In this document: positions 19,990 through 30,965 of the stretch, piece after piece | How positions within the stretch are numbered: position 1 is the stretch's first letter | Layout of the letters: every line of letters starts with the position of its first letter | Assembly: GCF_033807575.1 (NCBI RefSeq) | Contig: NC_084726.1 | Coordinates: 186,001 to 250,000 of the forward strand | Direction of reading: 5' to 3' | Length of the DNA stretch: 64,000 bases | Origin: Cydia pomonella | Lineage: Eukaryota > Arthropoda > Insecta > Lepidoptera > Tortricidae | Notes under the pieces: model-generated | What the model was told of the DNA's origin: nothing | The model's input: the letters and a program-made list of their open reading frames with translations, nothing else | The model's database searches: none | Translations under genes and position numbers: made by a program

Positions 19990-22535
19990 CATTATTATAT
20001 TGCACGCGTAGGGCGCTGTAAGTTTTTTGAGTAAAGTTGATCCAATAGTATGAGGTTCCTAGCGACTTTCATATTGATCGTCACTTAATAATACTGGTTT
20101 CGAAATCCGATATAATTGACTATCGCTACCAAAATTCCGGAATACTTACATTTTATTAAAGTAAAATAGTTAAAACTAAGTCGATAAAAAAGGTCAGTTT
20201 TTTTTAATATTTTGTTACATTTATTAATAATATAATTATAATCTATTCATTTTCTGTATCAATAGCTTTCTTTTTCACAGTTTATGCAGTAAATTCATCA
20301 TTAGAGCTCCGCACAAAACTGTTTGCGGAGCTCCTATGAGATCAGTTCGATCAGGCAAATCGGTTAAATGCGTCTTTTTAAGAAATTAAAATAAATCTAA
20401 GAACTTCCAATACCAGAATTTCGATATTGATCCACTTCAAATCCGGTGTTAAAATATTGTGGAAAGGTATTTCGGAATTCATGCCATACGCTAAATGAAC
20501 CCGAAAACATTAAACCAAAAATATACAGGGTGAGAAAGATGAAAATACGAACTTCAAAATGTTTTCAACCTGGCAACTTGTGCGCTCGTTAGCCACAAAA
20601 AGCCCATGGAACGAAACACAAGTTCGATTAATCAAGGCTTCGAGCAATAAAACCTATCGGGACATTCGGGGCCCTCCAATTCCGTCCGCTCTGACACCGC
20701 TAGGGTTCTGCAAAAACTGGCTAAACCTTTTTTTTAATAGAGAAATGCAAAACAATTTTACTGAGTTAACTTTTTTCGTTGATTTAGTTGAAAAAAAAAC
20801 AAGTTATCTGTAAGTTGAAAGAAAGACAGAGGCATTGTCTTTAATGTGAAATCGGTATTTTATGATATAAATATACACAGATATTTCTTTATATTAACTC
20901 ACAACACAACACATTTGCAAGCGGTGAATAACTCAAACCCAATATGTAAAAATAGAAATAGATTTTTTTTATTCATAAACACACAAACAGTCAAGTGAGA
21001 ATAAAGTGCATGCGTGGCCTCATCTCAGCATGTTGCGGGCGACTTCCAGACTAGCAAGTGAGAAAAAATCACGTAAGGTAACATACAGAACGAACGAAAC
21101 AAAATTATACAAAAAAGAGATACAACATGACGACATAATGACGACAAGTGAGTATGTAGGTATGCGTGCGAAATATGCTTGTTGTGAAGTCAAGAAAATT
21201 TCTTAAAAGCGACCCCACTTTGTCTATCCGCCAAATCTGTGCTTATTTTAATGCCTACCTATTTTAATTACTACACATTAAATGCGGAAGTCATTTTAAA
21301 GTTTCTTCGTTGAAAATCTAAAAGACCCCCCGGATCACTGTTTTATACCCTCTTCTCAAAAAGTGGCGCATAAAATTGTCTTTAGTATCTACCTATATAC
21401 ATACATTTGCTCCTCGCACATGTTCAATATAAAATGATATCTATACTTCACCCTCAAGAAATTCATTTGTTCTAGCCGAAGTTCGAACTTCGAACCCACA
21501 ACCTTTGCCGTATTGGTATATATATCGTGCATGTATTGCTAGTACCTACCTGCCTATATATTGACTATGCGCGTTATTGATGGAGGGGGAAATACAAGTG
21601 ACGCGAGCGCACGACGTGGTGAAGTGAAAATTTAAACTTTTGTGTAATAACAGCTTCATATTTGTCAGCTGCCAAGTGTTAAATAAGCAACACACCCACT
21701 AGTGCCGCGCCACAGTCAATTAATTGTTGATAGGCAAGGCTAAATAAGCTGGATAATTTAATTTTAATTTAGTTTTATGCAAGTTAATTGGTACTAACGT
21801 AGTGTGTAAGAATTATTTTACTGTTACTAACAACATTTATGGATCTTTTCGGTCTGAAATAAATGATATTTTTATTTTTATTACGGAACCCTCTTTCTAC
21901 ACCCGTTTCAAGCTTGACTTCCGCACATTCGGGCCCCGCTTTGTGCGACAGACAGCCCTAATTGAACTTTTGAGACGATTGGTTTTCAAATTTAACCGAC
22001 AGCGCAGGGAGTGCGTTTGACGGAGCGTTACTTTGTCTACTTGTTATTGAAAAGTTGCTTGAGCTTACCAGATTGCTTGTGACATTGACTGCATAGAATT
22101 TAAGCCATTACGTTATCCTTCCCTATTAATATTCCCAACTTCTGAAGATGCCCTTCGGCTAACGACTGCAGAGAGAGAATTACATAACGCTGCAGCAGTA
22201 ACGATGCAGTAGTAATCCCTGCTGGAATTATTGTGTTTTATTTCGGGTTATAAATTGCCTGTGTTCAATTTGTCTTCCTCCGGTTCATTCTTTTTGCGTA
22301 GAAAGTAAAATTTTTGAATATACAAACTTTATCGATCCAATACGCTTGCCTTGAATAAACGCATCAAAGTTTAAAAAAATAAATAAAAACAACATATATA
22401 TATTTATTTATTTCGCTTTTCAATGTACAAAGAACTTATACATGTTTTTTTGAGCGATATTCAAATCACAATACGTTGATTTAAACTAACACGATATTCA
22501 ATCATAATTTTTAAACTGAACTAGAAGACGTTGTT
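19990..22535. other. No recognised gene; a few palindromes
   Basis: An inverted repeat GAGCTCCGCA/TGCGGAGCTC lies at about 20305-20335, and a perfect 16-bp palindrome CGAAGTTCGAACTTCG at 21477-21492. ACGGAACCCTC near 21883 resembles the end of the GGTACGGAACCC repeats. The open frames 20559-20813, 21006-21206 and 21802-22020 have no recognised motif. Confidence 0.45.
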
Positions 22536-22539
22536 CATA

Positions 22540-22671
22540 CAGTCACGTCTGAAAATATGGGAACGAAAAATGTGTCAAAAATATGTATACACTACCTTAA
22601 TATATTGGCAATAAAGTCGTGTATACATATTGTTGGCACTTTTTTCGTATCGATATTTTCAGACGTGACCG
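22540..22671. mobile_element. TA-flanked MITE, CAGTCACGTCTG family
   Basis: It starts CAGTCACGTCTGAAAATATG and ends ATATTTTCAGACGTGACCG. TA flanks both ends (22538-22539 and 22672-22673). The right TA is also the left TA of the next element. Confidence 0.85.
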
Positions 22672-22673
22672 TA

Positions 22674-22796
22674 CAGTCAGCGTCAAATACTTTGTAGCAG
22701 TCAAAGTGGCCAAATAGTTCGGTACACCAAACTAAATATATGGTGTACCGAACTATTTGGCCACTTTGGTTGCTACAAAGTATTTGACGCTGACTG
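22674..22796. mobile_element. Near-perfect palindromic MITE, CAGTCAGCGTC family
   Basis: The 56-bp arms at 22674-22729 and 22741-22796 differ at two positions around an 11-bp centre. The ends are CAGTCAGCGTCAAATAC and its complement. TA lies on both sides (22672-22673, 22797-22798). Confidence 0.9.
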
Positions 22797-22943
22797 TACA
22801 AGGTACCCCGCTATAGTTGTATTATATCTTACATTTCGTGGGGCATTCCATGGTAATGTCGCTTATGAAATGCTTTTAACAAATGCGTAAAGCTCGAGAA
22901 TATTCGGCCAAATTGTTAGTTAAATCATGAAACACCAGAGCCT

Positions 22944-23122
22944 CTAGTGTAAATTTATTCGATAACGTGACGTGACGTACGTGTTTGCGTTAAGTTTCAT
23001 TTAGTATGGGATTTAGAAACAGCGTGCCAAGCGGGACGTTTTGGAAACTCAAAATCTCATACAAAATGGGACTTAACGCAAACGCTTACGTCACGTCACG
23101 CCATCGAATAAATTTACCAGTG
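22944..23122. mobile_element. Foldback MITE with long inverted arms
   Basis: The left arm contains AAATTTATTCGATAACGTGA and CGTGACGTA, then GTTTGCGTTAAGT. The right arm holds the complement with few mismatches (GACTTAACGCAAACGC, CGTCACGTCACG, CGAATAAATTTACC). The arms are over 50 bp. The short frame over 23006-23218 is a by-product. Confidence 0.8.
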
Positions 23123-23600
23123 TTCACCAGTGATATTATAACTATGACAAGTGAAACGGAATTTCAGCCTTATGGTCGTCATGTCACCAGCTTTTATTCA
23201 AATAAGTCGAATTCGTAATGTGAGGGATGGTTGATGATAAAATTAAACCGACAGCGCAGCCGGCGGCGTAAGTTAAGAGCCCTTAATCCTTGGAGCGTTC
23301 TCCGATTTCACGAAATAACGCTCGATAGATGGCGTTGGCGCTCGGTACGCGAGCGCCGGCAACGCGACGCGCGTTTCAAGGCAGACTAGAATAATCTTGA
23401 TAGTTTCAATATAATTTCAAGCAACATTAATTTTAGTGTCATATGATATCATATGGGCACTCTTTATTTTATTGTTTAAGCACAGTAGTTTTTTTTTATG
23501 TACACTACTACTAAGTGTACAGACTACAGAGTGTACTATAACCCTTGCTCTTTATTCTGTCTCTTTCACACCAATGGAAAATGAAGAAGTTAGTAAATGA
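23123..23600. other. No recognised gene; CpG-rich patch
   Basis: 23255-23390 is markedly richer in CG dinucleotides (for example CGAGCGCCGGCAACGCGACG) than its surroundings. No reading frame or repeat family recognised. Confidence 0.4.
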
Positions 23601-23611
23601 CTGCAGGTATA

Positions 23612-23799
23612 AATAAAGTATATTAGTGCGATAGAGAGACAGATAGTGTTTCGTTGTCGTATCGTAAACGATTGGCATGTTGGCCACACACTTGCTTAGT
23701 GCCTAGCCAAAATACCAATCGTTTGCGTATATTAGTGCGATAGAGAGAGAGTAGGGTTTCGTTGTCGTATCGTAAACGATTGGCATGTTGGCTACGCAC
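23612..23799. mobile_element. MITE and partial second copy
   Basis: The complete copy 23699-23799 has 29-bp ends reading inward GTGCCTAGCCAAAATACCAA and GTGCGTAGCCAACATGCCAA. A left-truncated copy of the same sequence precedes it (GTGCGATAGAGAGACAGATA, then GTCGTATCGTAAACGATTGG). The element at 38033-38185 is a relative. Confidence 0.7.
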
Positions 23800-23820
23800 C
23801 CATGATAGTGACTAGCCAAG

Positions 23821-24403
23821 GTCTCATGATGGAGTCAGGAGTAGGTCACTAGAACTCCTAATCTACTCATTATAATTCCATCGTATTTGAGCTCAATAGA
23901 TTTGCCCTGACGAATACCATCGATCTAAATGAAGTCCAGGGTCTCATGATGGAGTCAGGAGTTGGTCACCAGAACTCCTAATCTACTCATTATAATTCCA
24001 TCGTGTTTGGGCTCAAAAGATTTGCCCTGACGAGTACCATCGATCTAGATGAAGTCCAGGGTCTCATGATGGAGTCAGGAGTTGGTCACCATAATTCCTA
24101 ATCTACTCATCATAACTCCATCGTGTTTGGGCTCAATAGATTTGCCCTCACGAGCACCATCAATCTAGATGATGTTCAGGGTCTCATGATGGAGTCAGGA
24201 GTTGGTCACTAGAACTCCTAATCTACTCATTATAATTCCATCGTGTTTGGGCTCAAAAGATTTGCCCTGACGAGTACCATCGATCTAGATGAAGTCCAGG
24301 GTCTCATGATGGAGTCAGGAGTTTGTCACCAGAACTCGTAATCTATTTATCATAACTCCATCGTGTTTGTGCTCAATAGATTTACTCCGACAAGCACCAT
24401 CAA
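23821..24403 (+). repeat. 120-bp satellite, first arm (about 4.9 monomers)
   Basis: Each monomer starts GTCTCATGATGGAGTCAGG at 23821, 23941, 24061, 24181 and 24301. Monomers two and four differ at one base over most of their length, which suggests a dimer period of 240 bp. The last monomer breaks off near 24403, where the sequence turns into the complementary orientation. All six frames carry stops within one monomer, so it is not coding. Confidence 0.95.
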
Positions 24404-24404
24404 A

Positions 24405-26517
24405 TTACCATTATGATGAATAGATTAGGAGTTCTGGTGACCAACTACTGAGTACATTATGAGACCCTCGACTTAATCTAGATCGATGGTACTCGTCAGG
24501 GCAAATCTTTTGAGCCCAAAAACGATGGAGTTATGATGAATAGACTAGGAGTTCTGGTGATCAACTCCTGAGTCCATCATGAGACCCTGGACCTGATCTA
24601 GATTGATGGTGCTCGTCAGGGCAACTCTATTGAGCCCAACCACGATGGAGTTATGATGAGTAGATTAGGAGTTCTGGTGACCAACTCCTGACTCCATCAT
24701 GAGACCCTGGACCTCATCTAGATCGATGGTGCTCGTCAGGGCAAATCTTTTGAGCCCAAACACGTTGGAATTATAATGGGTAGATTAGGAGTTCTAGTGA
24801 CCAACTCTTGACTCCATCATGAGACCCTGGACTTTATCTAGATTGATGATGCTCGTCAGGGCAAATCTATTGAGCCCAAACACGATGAGGTTATGATGAG
24901 TAGATTAGGAGTTCTGGTGACCAACTCCTGACTCCATCATGAGACCCTGGGCCTCATCTAGATCGATGGTGTTCATCAGGGCAAATCTATTGAGCCCAAA
25001 CACGATGGAGTTATGATGAGTAGATTAGGAGTTCTGGTGACCAGCTCCTGACTCCATCATGAGACCCTGGACCTCATCTAGATTGATGGTGCTCGTCAGG
25101 GCAACTCTATTGAGCCCAACCACGATGGAGTTATGATGAGTAGATTAGGAGTTCTGGTGACCAACTCCTGACTCCATCATGAGACCCTGGACCTCATCTA
25201 GATCGATGGTGCTCGTCAGGGCAAATCTTTTGAGCCCAAACACGTTGGAATTATAATGGGTAGATTAGGAGTTCTAGTGACCAACTCTTGACTCCATCAT
25301 GAGACCCTGGACTTTATCTAGATTGATGATGCTCGTCAGGGCAAATCTATTGAGCCCAAACACGATGAGGTTATGATGAGTAGATTAGGAGTTCTGGTGA
25401 CCAACTCCTGACTCCATCATGAGACCCTGGGCCTCATCTAGATCGATGGTGTTCATCAGGGCAAATCTATTGAGCCCAAACACGATGGAGTTATGATGAG
25501 TAGATTAGGAGTTCTGGTGACCAGCTCCTGACTCCATCATGAGACCCTGGACCTCATCTAGATTGATGGTGCTCGTCAGGGCAACTCTATTGAACCCAAA
25601 CACGATGGAGTTATGATGAGTAGATTAGGAGTTCTGGTGACCAGCTCCTGACTCCATCATGAGACCCTGGACCTCATCTAGATTGAAGGTGCTCGTCAGG
25701 GCAACTCTATTGAGCCCAAACACGATGGAGTTATGATGAGTAGAGTAGGAGTTCTGGTGACCTACTCCTGACTCCATCATGAGATCCTGGACCTCATCTA
25801 GATAGATGGTGCTCATCAGGGCAAATCTTTTGAGCCCAAACACGTTGGAATTATAATGAGTAGATTAGGAGTTCTAGTGACCAACTCCTGACTCCATCAT
25901 GAGACCCTGGACTTTATCTAGATTGATGATGCTCGTCAGGGCAAATCTATTGAGCCCGAACACGATGAGGTTATGATGAGTAGTTTAGGAGTTCTGGTGA
26001 CCAACTCCTGACTCCATCATGAGACCCTGGGCCTCATCTAGATCGATGGTGTTCATCAGGGCAAATCTATTGAGCCCAAACACGATGGAGTTATGATGAG
26101 TAGATTAGGAGTTCTGGTGACCAGCTCCTGACTCCATCATGAGACCCTGGACCTCATCTAGATTGATGGTGCTCGTCAGGGCAACTCTATTGAACCCAAA
26201 CACGATGGAGTTATGATGAGTAGATTAGGAGTTCTGGTGACCAGCTCCTGACTCCATCATGAGACCCTGGACCTCATCTAGATTGAAGGTGCTCGTCAGG
26301 GCAACTCTGTTGAGCCCAAACACGATGGAATTATAATGAGTAGATTAGGAGTTCTAGTGACCAACTCCTGACTCCATCATGAGACCCTGGACCTCATCTA
26401 GATCGATGGTGTTCGTCAGGGCAAATCTTTTGAGCCCAAACACGATGGGATTATAATTAGTAGATTAGGAGTTCTGGTGACCAACTCCTGACTCCATCAT
26501 GAGAACTTGGACTTCAT
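24405..26517 (-). repeat. 120-bp satellite, second arm in opposite orientation (about 17.6 monomers)
   Basis: Here the same monomer is read on the minus strand; on plus it shows TAGATTAGGAGTTCTGGTGA at 120-bp steps from about 24421. 24661-25080 is identical to 25141-25560, and the following 60 bp differ at two bases, giving a 480-bp higher-order unit. 25501-25740 matches 26101-26340 with three differences, giving a 600-bp step. The array ends at about 26517 in unrelated sequence. Confidence 0.95.
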
Positions 26518-26559
26518 CCGGGTCAAAAATAATAATGCAAACCCTAACGTAATTTCAAG

Positions 26560-26765
26560 TGAAAATGCGTTTTTCAGAAAATCGCAGCCAAATAACACTA
26601 GACCTTACTCATAGCGTTGTGTTCCTGCCGGTGAGTAAGGTTGCCAGAGCTCAACGAGGGGCGGGAGGGGGTTAGGGTCGGACGCGCATGTAACTCCTCT
26701 GGAGTTGCAGGCGTACATATGCGGGCCGTATGCTTGTTTGCCACCGACTTAGTATTAAAAAAAAG
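26560..26765 (+). mobile_element. Tail family C retroelement fragment
   Basis: It contains GTTGCCAGAGCTCAACGAGG, GGGCGGGAGGGGGTTAGGGT, CTCCTCTGGAGTTGCAGGCG and TGTTTGCCACCGACTTAG, then an A-run at 26757-26764. It matches the inverted copy at 41660-41885 and shorter copies at 49148, 57424 and 59822. Probably a LINE or SINE 3' region. The frame 26641-26826 is incidental. Confidence 0.7.
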
Positions 26766-27536
26766 TAACACTGAAAATCCATCAATAAGCGAGTCTGTTT
26801 GGCATACTGTAAAAAATGAACTTTAATTAAGATTTTCTAATCGCAGTATATAGCACTTCTCGGAACTCCGTAGCTGATTACGATCGCAACGAATGCCTGA
26901 CAATCGAGCACAGGTCCATCCTCTAAGCGCGCTCCGCGCGGACTGAGAGCGGGGCGTCGCTGCTGCGTGATTTATACGTGTTTTAAAAAAATATAAATTT
27001 ACGGCAATGTAGGTCCCATAGTTACGATTTTTTTTTTATAGGTTAACATAAAGTTACAGTTTGCTACAATATTATTTTTAAAGCAAAATATGTGTACAAT
27101 TTGCGGAAATAAAATATAATAAAACCCTGTTTTCGCCAAAAAAATGAAGAAAACTCGGAAGGTATTTTATCAGTTTTTTCAAATGAATTTTCGATTGTTA
27201 ATCATTCCAGCCCCTCGTACGAGATATGTTGAATCAAATTGTAGTCATTCATGTACCAAATGATTCTTGGTTATAGCAAAATTGAGAACCGAAACGCCAC
27301 ATCTCACTGCAAAATTTGGAAAAGACTCCCAAAAAACCTCATTAAAAAAGAGGTTTAAAAGAGAAAATGAAAATTTGAACTGTTGGAGCCCCTAGTTTAG
27401 GAAACGATAATTTAATTACGTTATCAGTTTTTGAATAAATACTAATAGTTACGTCGTAATCTTGAATGAAAAAGGAAGCATTTTACAAAATACGCTCGTC
27501 TGTAGGAATAAGGACTCTTAACAAGATGTTTTTGGG
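26766..27536. other. No recognised gene
   Basis: A GC-rich patch at 26915-26965 (GCGCGCTCCGCGCGGACTG) stands in AT-rich sequence. Nothing assigned. Confidence 0.4.
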
Positions 27537-28079
27537 TATTATTTATTATTGTAGTTTGTGGGCCTTTGAATGCCACGTCGACCAGGCATTGGTCTATTGT
27601 GACAGCCCTTTAAAGTTCATTACTAATGCCCGTTGAATCCAGGAAATTCCAGATTCTTTGGGCCGTAATGTTCTGTACCTCATAGGGTTGCAATACGTGC
27701 CGCCCTAGGTGGGTACTTCTTTTTGACATTAGTGGTCCACAGGAGCAGAGAATGTGCATTGCAGTCTCCTCTGACTCATGGCAGAACCTGCATGTCGCGT
27801 CTTGTTTCTTCCCGATTTGAAACATGTGTTTGTTCAATTTACAGTGTCCAGTCAAAATTCTGGTCACCGCGCAGGCTTTGTGTCTTTTGAGCCCTAGAAG
27901 CTCCCTAGCAGTTTTGCTGTTGAACCCTTTGATTAGAGCTTTCGAGTGTTCTTGTCCTTTTACGAACTTCCACCAATCGTTTGCCCTTATTTTTTCTAAA
28001 TTGCTGAGCAGTGAATATGCATCCCGTTTTTGGGTAACTTTACCTTGCAATTGAAAAGTTGCTCGTGCAAAGTATGATT
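27537..28079 (-). pseudogene. Non-LTR retrotransposon pol C-terminal tail (copy 1)
   Basis: The minus-strand frame reads LLSNLEKIRANDWWKFVKGQ, KTARELLGLKRHKACAVTRI, LTGHCKLNKHMFQIGKKQ and CRFCHESEETAMHILCSCG before ending SNEL. LINE pol proteins of the R1/I type carry after their RNase H domain an LTGH-x-x-x-x-HM/HL motif and a C-x2-C-x8-H-x3-C zinc-knuckle-like motif, and both are intact here. The frame is open from about 28077 to the stop at 27610, and the 3' UTR runs into AATAATAAATAATA at about 27540. The RT and endonuclease parts are missing through 5' truncation. Copy 2 at 36243-36664 differs at roughly 16 of 106 aligned residues. Confidence 0.8.
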
Positions 28080-28139
28080 GATGTACTTAGAGCTTGATGC
28101 TGCAGAATATTTTAGTATAGATAGATCTACTGTCAAATA

Positions 28140-28390
28140 GAGCGCTGGTGGCCTAGCGGTAAGAGCGTGCGACTTTCAATCCGGAGGTACCAATGAGTTT
28201 TTGGAACTTATGTACGAAATGTCATTTGATATTTACCAGTCGCTTTTCGGTGAAGGAAAACATCGTGAGGAAACCGGACTAATCCCAATAAGTTGGAAGG
28301 TGGCAGTCGCTTTTGTAAAAACTAGTTCCTACGCCAATTCTGGGGATTAGTTGTCAAGCGTACCCCAGGCTCCCAGGAGCGAGATGGAAG
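28140..28390 (+). mobile_element. SINE family A, copy lacking the B box
   Basis: It starts GCGCTGGTGGCCTAGCGGTA (A box). It then goes directly from AATCCGGAGGT to ACCAATGAGTTTTTGGAAC, missing the CGCGGGTTCAAACCCCGG segment present in the copy at 45532. The body motif GGAAAACATCGTGAGGAAAC is kept. The 3' part degenerates after CCCCAGGCTCCCAGGAGC, with no GAA tail. Confidence 0.85.
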
Positions 28391-28868
28391 TGCGTGCCCG
28401 GGAGCGCTGATATAAAGTTCCCTCAAGTATGATATTGCCGATTTTTAGAAGCAATTATTCATATTTTTAGCTTTAGTGCATAATTTGTTACAATTTTTTA
28501 AAGTGCATTTTAAACCTATGTTTGTGAGGTTTTCTATCAAGCGAAGGTCAAAAACCCAGGATTTGAATCAATAGTCCCTCAAGAAAGACCTCAAGATTTC
28601 TTATTAAATTTATGGCAGCCGTATTGAGATCCAAAAAAGTGCTACTTTAAAACTCTGTTTTTGAGCCTTAAGTAGGTAAGCAAAAATGTCATGCGTGTAA
28701 TCTGTCTTGTGGTACAGGAATAATGGCATACAACTTTTGAAGATACTTAATTATCTATATGAGCGTCGGTTGGCCTCCGTGACATTTTGCGCCTAGATTT
28801 AGTGTAGGCGCTCCATGACCCAGGTCATCATGCAAACATGCCGCCGGCCGTTGGAAGCTGACCTTTCG
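28391..28868. other. No recognised gene
   Basis: No motif or assignable repeat. Confidence 0.4.
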
Positions 28869-28935
28869 ACCAGACTCATAGATAGATAGATAGAATACTT
28901 TGGCACACCTCAGTAAAAATAAACAAGAAAAATAA
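28869..28935 (-). mobile_element. LINE 3' tail with GATA microsatellite
   Basis: ATAGATAGATAGATAGAATA then CTTTGGCACACCTCAGTAAA is the reverse of the plus-strand tail at 46735-46806 (AAGGTGTGCCAATAAAGAGT then ATCTATCTAT). Confidence 0.7.
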
Positions 28936-28978
28936 ACGACTGATTAAATTCAACTCATTTGTTGTATCCTAAAGTTAT

Positions 28979-29085
28979 GTATGTATATACTTTATTTTAC
29001 ATAGAAATAAAAACACGAAAAACACAGTTACAGAGTAAATTAAATACAACAAAGGCGAACTTATCCCTAGTAGTAGTTATCTATC
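28979..29085 (-). mobile_element. LINE 3' tail (GGGATAAGTTCGCC type)
   Basis: On the minus strand: TAGGGATAAGTTCGCCTTTG, TTTAATTTACTCTGTAACTG, then TATGTAAAATAAAGTATATA. A close copy lies at 62157-62257, next to the intact LINE. Confidence 0.75.
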
Positions 29086-29519
29086 TATCTTAAAGTTCGA
29101 ATCAGGTCGATACTATGATACAGGTATCACGAAGTAGGTAACATCCCTTACGAGTGGTTGAAATTTTGTACTAAAGTACTAAAAGGGTAGAGGTAGTGAA
29201 ATTACATATTTTTTTTGTAAAAAAAAACAGGTAACCGACAATAATTTATGTAAGTATATGATAAATATAAAAAAAGCTTTTTTGCGGCGACGCCAGATCA
29301 GCGGAGTCGGTTAAAAATCTCATTACTCGACTCAGATTTCAAATCGTGATACTTTTTTCTTTGAGCTTCCTTACTCGAAGCATTCCCAACCTTATATAAA
29401 CCCTGTAAGGCCTATTTTGCGACGCTCGTGGTAGCGAGTTGGCGATTTGCCTCACGTATTAGATTAGCCACGTTCGTGTCACCTGTGACAGACATACATA
29501 CATAATACGCATGGTAATG
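29086..29519. other. No recognised gene; one MITE end
   Basis: CTTAAAGTTCGAATCAGGTC at 29090 resembles one end of the 40538/47303 MITE family, but no partner end was found. Confidence 0.4.
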
Positions 29520-29705
29520 TGTGTTTTGGTTTAGGACTGTTGAGGCAAGTGTACGCTGGAAGTGATAGGAGTAGCAAAAACTCTGTACCTTATATGTACA
29601 TATCTGTGTGGCCCTATAGGTGACTGGTAGAGAATGCCATTTGGCATGAAGTCTGCCATTTGTAAGTACATTGTTGTATATATTTTGTGCAATAAAGTTT
29701 GAATT
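29520..29705 (+). mobile_element. LINE 3' UTR (GTGCAATAAAGT type)
   Basis: GTGACTGGTAGAGAATGCC, GGCATGAAGTCTGCCATTTG and TTTTGTGCAATAAAGTTTGA identify it as a LINE 3' end of the same family as 16628-16740. No coding part is present. Confidence 0.7.
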
Positions 29706-30790
29706 TACAGTGTGTCCCTAGCCATTGGACAAAGCCGAAATGTACATATGCATTAGGGTATTTAGCACAAGTGTACAAAGTGTCATAACAACCGGTGTAG
29801 CCGTTTCGAAGAAATTAACAAATTACCATTTTTTACTTTCGAGCAGCCTGTATGCGTTAGTACTCGTAGCTCCTAAGGTAATATCCTCAAAGAATAGTAT
29901 GGAACCTTCTTCGACCTTTTTGATTATCTTTTTTATTTATGACACTAATAAGCTTCTGACTTTTGAAAAATGTCATCATTATCAAATATTTCGAACAAAT
30001 TGTCAAAAACACTGCCAAAGATTAACACAGTTTCTTTTTGTTGTCGATTATTGCAAATAACTTTTGTTCGAAAATTTTATTTTTTTATCTTTTGTTCTAA
30101 TTAGCATTCTCGAGAAGTAACCCGGGATTTCGGGGTTTGTCCAATGGCTAAGGTCACCTTGTATATATTGTATACATGCAATATTTTTGCAAGTATGAAC
30201 TTTTTTACTGGAAACATGTGTACATAAGAGTTATTCGAGTTACATTCATACTTTTATAAATTATTCAAGTCAAAAAGGGCTACCCTATAAGGGCGGTAGC
30301 CCTATAGAGGAAGTTCTCGCAAGCACACAAAATCTTAAGACAAAATCTGGAAATCTGAACTATCTTCTTCCCGGTTAAATCTGTCGAGGACGGTATTTAC
30401 AGTCCCCCCTCCACCCCCCACCCGTCCGCGGGCAGCATAACTTGCCGCAATAAAACCTGCCCCGTACGGAACTCGGGGTGATTCCACAGACGCGTGCACA
30501 TTTTAAAGCATATTTTTAGCGGATCTATCGCGGATTTACAATACTCCTGCAGTAATTCTGCTGACTACGTTAAGGTGACGTTCGGATGTCGACTGCAGCT
30601 GTAAAACTGTTGCGTCGTCGTTGTTCCCGGCGCTGTAACAGTCGATTCCTTGATAAAACGAATGAGCGTCATAATTGCGGCAACAATGCGGCGGCGAGAG
30701 TCATCATTTATCGAGGATCAATCATTTAATCAAGGAAATTAACAGACACAGTGGCGGCAATAGCGACGCTGCCGTAGTATATATATTATA
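29706..30790. other. No recognised gene; C-rich patch
   Basis: The frame 29725-30060 (111 codons) looks like chance AT-rich coding. 30401-30430 is C-rich (CCCCCCTCCACCCCCCACCC). Unassigned. Confidence 0.4.
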
Positions 30791-30794
30791 TAAA

Positions 30795-30895
30795 TCAATA
30801 AATATTATAGGGACATTCTTACACGAATTGACTAAGTGCTTCGTTAAGCCAACAATGTGTTGTGGGTACTCAGACAACGATATACAATGTGTTTG
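30795..30895 (-). mobile_element. SINE family B fragment (3' half)
   Basis: AATCAATAAATATTATAGGG, CACGAATTGACTAAG, GTGTTGTGGGTACTCAGACA and ACGATATA match the 3' half of the copy at 59930-60207. The tRNA-like head is missing. Confidence 0.65.
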
Positions 30896-30965
30896 TACAC
30901 GTATAGTGGAGCCCTCAACCACGTATAGTATGTGCGTCGAACTAATTTGCTTTAGTTCCAAGTGA

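Noticed and set aside
25625..25843. Repetitive reading frame across two satellite monomers
   Set aside because: The monomer is 120 bp, i.e. 40 codons, so frames repeat. Almost every monomer has stops in all six frames, and this frame is open only where one stop codon is mutated.
23821..26517. CRISPR array
   Set aside because: The units are directly adjacent 120-bp repeats without unique spacers, in an evidently eukaryotic context.
29725..30060. 111-codon plus-strand frame
   Set aside because: AT-rich, Phe/Leu/Ile-heavy translation typical of chance frames. No motif.
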